DNA of 64,000 nucleotides from Proteinivorax hydrogeniformans (lineage in GTDB: Bacteria; Bacillota; Proteinivoracia; Proteinivoracales; Proteinivoracaceae): NCBI RefSeq assembly GCF_040515995.1, contig NZ_CP159485.1:2356001-2420000 (forward strand), read 5' to 3'. A model generated the notes under the pieces. It worked only from the letters and a program-made list of their open reading frames with translations, did not search any database and was not told the DNA's origin. Positions 61,566 to 64,000 of the stretch are shown here, in pieces. Every line of letters starts with the position of its first letter. The first letter of the stretch is position 1. The position numbers and the translations under genes were made by a program.

Positions 61566-62060
61566 TTATGAAAAGTTTTTTCTTAATTTTGCATGGATCT
61601 TTTTTAGCCGTTTCCGGATTGCCGCTTCCGTTACGCCTTCTTCAGCGGCGATGTCTGTGTTGGAACGCTTGTCCATATATACTTTCTTAAACAGTTCTTT
61701 CTGCTGCGGTAAAAGACACTCCATAGCTTGAGTAAGTTTACCCAGCATTTCTTGATGTTCGCCTTCTTCCTCCGCTTCAATATAAATGCTCTCAGGGTTT
61801 AAACTTTCATCTGCTAGGTATTTGTTGCGATCATCTACTGATTCATTTTCTTTGTCTTTGTAGGCATCCAGATGGGTAGTAACTCTGTAATTATAGCGAC
61901 GCTGCTTGTCCACTTCATTGTCGTCAATAGAATGAAGAAGTTCGATGTCTGCTTCGGTAACTCCATTTTCCCCTGGAGTAATAACGATTTGTCCCCCTTC
62001 AGCGGGATAATAGATGTAATTTGTTCTCTTCTTTTGGCTTGTTTTGTACTTTTTTAACAT
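61566..62060 (-). CDS. Phage sigma-70-like regulator
   Basis: ATG at 62060 (MLKKYKTSQKKRTNYIYYPA) has GGGTG upstream; 164 residues. The C-terminal region-4-like helix-turn-helix is 'MECLLPQQKELFKKVYMDKR', 'SNTDIAAEEGVTEAAIRKRL' and 'KKIHAKLRKNFS'. The acidic middle lacks a clear region 2, so it may be an activator rather than a full sigma factor. A strongly structured RNA with a terminator lies directly upstream. Confidence 0.85.
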   Translation of the reverse strand: MLKKYKTSQKKRTNYIYYPAEGGQIVITPGENGVTEADIELLHSIDDNEVDKQRRYNYRVTTHLDAYKDKENESVDDRNKYLADESLNPESIYIEAEEEGEHQEMLGKLTQAMECLLPQQKELFKKVYMDKRSNTDIAAEEGVTEAAIRKRLKKIHAKLRKNFS

Positions 62061-62101
62061 GTTTTGCACCCTTTCCGTCCTGCATTGGACGGCAGAATGC
62101 A

Positions 62102-62255
62102 AAAAGAGTCTGTGGTGAAGATGTCCACAGACTCCGCTTGTCCTAAAAATGGGCGCACGAAATCACGGTGGGTGCATCTCCACTCCTAGCAAGGCTTTAA
62201 TACCATGCTCAGAAGTCTTATGCATCCCGCCGTCCGTATGCGCACTAGGACATTG
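62102..62255 (-). ncRNA. Structured RNA with terminator upstream of the sigma-like gene
   Basis: The minus strand from ~62251 forms one long interrupted stem: GTCCTA/TAGGAC outside (62251-62246 with 62146-62141), then GCGCA/TGCGC, CGG/CCG, GGG/CCC, TGCAT/ATGCA, ACTTCT/AGGAGT and AGCATGG/CCTTGCT around an A/T loop. A separate perfect hairpin AGTCTGTGG/CCACAGACT with TTTTT (62134-62102) follows as terminator. No credible coding frame fits. It could be an sRNA or an attenuator of the sigma-like gene. Confidence 0.6.
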
Positions 62256-62300
62256 AGATATTATTTAGAAAGCAACACTGCTTATCTATAACTAAAGTAA

Positions 62301-62350
62301 CACGGATTTTTTTATAAAAATGGACATGCCATGTCCCGTCAAAATCCGTG
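62301..62350. repeat. Nested inverted repeats in the early regulatory gap
   Basis: CACGGATTTT (62301-62310) pairs with AAAATCCGTG (62341-62350) and encloses GGACAT-GCC-ATGTCC (62322-62336). A related GGACA-N5-TGTCC lies at 63606-63620. It may be an operator or hairpin; nothing more can be said. Confidence 0.45.
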
Positions 62351-62355
62351 CAAAT

Positions 62356-62417
62356 AAAAAAGCCGGAGTTATCCTTTTTCAGCCTTTATGGCTTACTTAG
62401 ATAACTCCGGCTTTTTG
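62356..62417. terminator. Bidirectional terminator between repressor and sigma regions
   Basis: A 13-bp stem AGCCGGAGTTATC (62361-62373) / GATAACTCCGGCT (62400-62412), with A-run before and T-run after, separates the regulatory genes from the early operon. Confidence 0.8.
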
Positions 62418-62457
62418 CTCCTCGATTGGTTACGGGGCAGATTGCGGTAGTTTCTGT

Positions 62458-62641
62458 TTACTTATTTGCTGCCCTTGCAGCTTTTACCTGATGTACAACA
62501 TCCTCCCAAGGAATTGTCACAAACTTATTTTTACTGATTTTCTGTTCGAGATAGACTTTTTCACCATCAACGATAACATCGCAGAAACGTGGGGGAACTG
62601 TATTGGGGGTGTGAAGATTTCGTATGGGTTTTTTTTATCAT
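62458..62641 (-). pseudogene. Small phage gene interrupted at an A8 run
   Basis: ATG at 62641 follows GGAGGAAGG, a very good ribosome site. The first codons are ATG ATA then eight A. With seven A the frame would read MIKKPIRNLHTPNTVPPRFC, DVIVDGEKVYLEQKISKNKF and VTIPWEDVVHQVKAARAANK with a stop at 62458. The 184-base length is one base too long. Either a frameshift mutation, a sequencing error, or slippage at the A-run restores the ~60-residue protein. Confidence 0.6.
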
Positions 62642-62664
62642 TCGCCTTCCTCCAAACATTTTAT

Positions 62665-63453
62665 TTAAAATGGAATTGTATCATCGTCATCACTTACATC
62701 ATCCTTCATAAAGGAGTCAATGACATATTGAAGTTCTCCCTTGACCCTTGGGTGTTTCATACGCTCACTTACAGTTGAGTACAGCTCATCTACTAGGTCC
62801 GCCAGTGGAGATATTTCGTTATTCCTACATAGGAAATTGGTTCCAGTACCAGGTATATACATCCAAATTTCTTTAGCAAAAGCATTAGGATCATTTACTC
62901 GATAAACGCTCTTGCTGATATTCATAATGTAAAGAATTGATCCATTTTTTAAACGTAAATTGAAACAATCACCATAGATGCTGGTTTTACAGTCAAAACT
63001 CTTAGAAACAAAAACAACTCTAGAAACTTCGTTTGGGTAATCTCCTTCACCTTCTTCGTAAAAAGTTTCATAACTAAGAAGCGGATGATCTGAATAACTA
63101 TTTTTATCAGTTTCAGCTCGATTTAGCCAGTCTGCGGACTCACAATTCCAATCTAATTTATCATCTATTGTGTCCTTATTTAATTTCTCCAAGAAAGATA
63201 AGAGATATCTTTCGTTAGGTGTCATTTCCGTAAGTTCTACATTTAATAGTGTGTTAATGCTTACGTTCAAAGAGTCTGCAACATTCATAATAAAGTCGAT
63301 CCCCGGTTTTGTATTACCCTCTTTGCTTATCCTTGATATGTAACCAGGGCTTACACCTGCATCGCTTTCCAACTCACCAATTTTCTTCCCAGCATCTTTC
63401 AAAAGATAAGCTATATTGTCAAGCATCAACTTTTTGTTGAACTTTTTCGTCAT
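62665..63453 (-). CDS. XRE-family phage repressor-like regulator
   Basis: The 262-residue protein has a helix-turn-helix at ~10-65 ('LLKDAGKKIGELESDAGVSP', 'GYISRISKEGNTKPGIDFIM') and a ~190-residue C-terminal part ('YEEGEGDYPNEVSRVVFVSK', 'MYIPGTGTNFLCRNNEISPL') that I do not recognise. No LexA-type Ser/Lys protease pair is evident. The promoter at 63485-63513 is directly upstream. Confidence 0.8.
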   Translation of the reverse strand: MTKKFNKKLMLDNIAYLLKDAGKKIGELESDAGVSPGYISRISKEGNTKPGIDFIMNVADSLNVSINTLLNVELTEMTPNERYLLSFLEKLNKDTIDDKLDWNCESADWLNRAETDKNSYSDHPLLSYETFYEEGEGDYPNEVSRVVFVSKSFDCKTSIYGDCFNLRLKNGSILYIMNISKSVYRVNDPNAFAKEIWMYIPGTGTNFLCRNNEISPLADLVDELYSTVSERMKHPRVKGELQYVIDSFMKDDVSDDDDTIPF

Positions 63454-63484
63454 TATCCCACCTCCTTTTTACTTGTCTAGGATG

Positions 63485-63513
63485 ATAATATCACGATTTA
63501 ACATAACTGTCAA
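63485..63513 (-). promoter_or_regulatory. Consensus promoter of the XRE regulator (TTGACA-N17-TATTAT)
   Basis: -35 TTGACA (63513-63508), 17 bases, -10 TATTAT (63490-63485), then AAGGAGGTGG and the ATG at 63453. A perfect -35 and spacing. Confidence 0.75.
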
Positions 63514-63565
63514 ATAATATTTGTAACTTTACCTATCATTCAAGTTATTTTTTTATTTGACGAAC

Positions 63566-63598
63566 AAAAAGCAGACCATTACTTCAGGCCTGCTTTTA
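63566..63598. terminator. Terminator between the two regulator genes
   Basis: Stem AAAAGCAG(A)CC / GG(C)CTGCTTTT around a 9-base loop, with a T-run on the minus strand. It ends transcription from the right-hand gene before the XRE promoter. Confidence 0.75.
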
Positions 63599-63612
63599 AT
63601 TAAGTGGACAAG

Positions 63613-64000
63613 TCATGTCCATTTTTTAACGTTTTTTTTTTTAAGTTCTATCCCATAGGGCGCCAAGTACTCTTGAATCGCCCATAGTGGCTCCGGATAT
63701 TTCAGTAGAAGAGCTTCTTTTATCCATTGATGCTCAACTTTCATCGGTTGTAATTTACAGTTCAATACATCCATAAGTTTTTCACTTAATATAGGTGGTA
63801 AATTTAGTCCAAAACAAATAAGTGCCGCTGTCTCAACAGATGGAGCTGTTTCACCCCTAACAGTACGGCTTATTGTTTTAGGGTCGCGATCAATTGCATC
63901 GCCCAAATCAGTGTATTTCATCTCTCGCCAGTCTAATAGTAGCTTCATGCATTGTTCAGGGTCATCGGTCATCTGCTTTCGGATAGCAACGTACTCTTCA
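63613..64000 (-). CDS. Helix-turn-helix protein, 5' part outside the window
   Basis: The frame stays open to the right edge (…EEYVAIRKQ before the Met at 63972), so at least 129 residues are seen and the real start is outside. A Cro/CI-type HTH ('WREMKYTDLGDAIDRDPKTI', 'SRTVRGETAPSVETAALICF') lies in the visible part, followed by 'PEPLWAIQEYLAPYGIELKK'. An HTH so far from the N-terminus suggests an N-terminal domain beyond the window, perhaps a metallopeptidase as in ImmA-like proteins; this is a guess. Confidence 0.65.
   Translation of the reverse strand, partial: EEYVAIRKQMTDDPEQCMKLLLDWREMKYTDLGDAIDRDPKTISRTVRGETAPSVETAALICFGLNLPPILSEKLMDVLNCKLQPMKVEHQWIKEALLLKYPEPLWAIQEYLAPYGIELKKKNVKKWT

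Overview
The window looks like a chromosomal integration hotspot of a low-GC Gram-positive anaerobe, most likely a member of class Clostridia (Bacillota). This rests on strong AGGAGG ribosome-binding sites, AT-rich spacers, an LPXTG/sortase pair and Clostridia-type prophage and serine-recombinase families. I cannot name the genus. Almost every gene after base 1,500 is on the minus strand.

Bases 1-1440 hold host genes and debris: the 3' end of an AAC(6')-type acetyltransferase, a glyoxalase tail, an intact msrA, a terminator, a 21-codon rlmD tail and a broken chemotaxis-receptor tail. Bases 1437-14557 are bounded by two identical, oppositely oriented IS110-family elements. Between them lie an ASCH gene cut by the IS, an rlmD-tail/att-like remnant (R2), a sortase plus giant LPXTG adhesin operon, one large serine recombinase and the stump of a second. 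Bases 14572-18891 hold a terminator, a group IIC intron without a reverse transcriptase inserted right behind it, rlmD, a nine-unit tandem palindromic repeat, an aminoglycoside-phosphotransferase-like kinase and an XRE regulator pair.

From 19097 to the right edge runs a prophage read from right to left. Its left end is a second rlmD-tail remnant (R3), then a three-gene cargo operon of unknown role, three adjacent serine-recombinase genes, amidase and holin, baseplate/fibre genes, tape measure, tail chaperones with a -1 frameshift site, head genes of HK97 type, terminase, a methyltransferase, an AbiF-HNH-GNAT accessory block, and a replication module (SNF2 helicase, VRR-NUC nuclease, primase-helicase, antirepressor, DNA polymerase, DUF2815, DUF2800). 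A sigma-like regulator and two repressor-type genes end the window; the right att site lies outside it.

Three points stand out. (1) The HEPN protein AbiF is followed by a short structured RNA with its own consensus promoter, whose -10 box overlaps the abiF stop codon, and its own terminator. (2) Two mobile elements share one layout (rlmD-tail att remnant, cargo, TTGTAA-N17-TATAAT promoter, large serine recombinase) but carry different cargo. (3) A second strongly structured RNA with a terminator precedes the phage sigma-like gene. Several accessory genes in the prophage have their own promoters, as expected for genes expressed in the lysogen.
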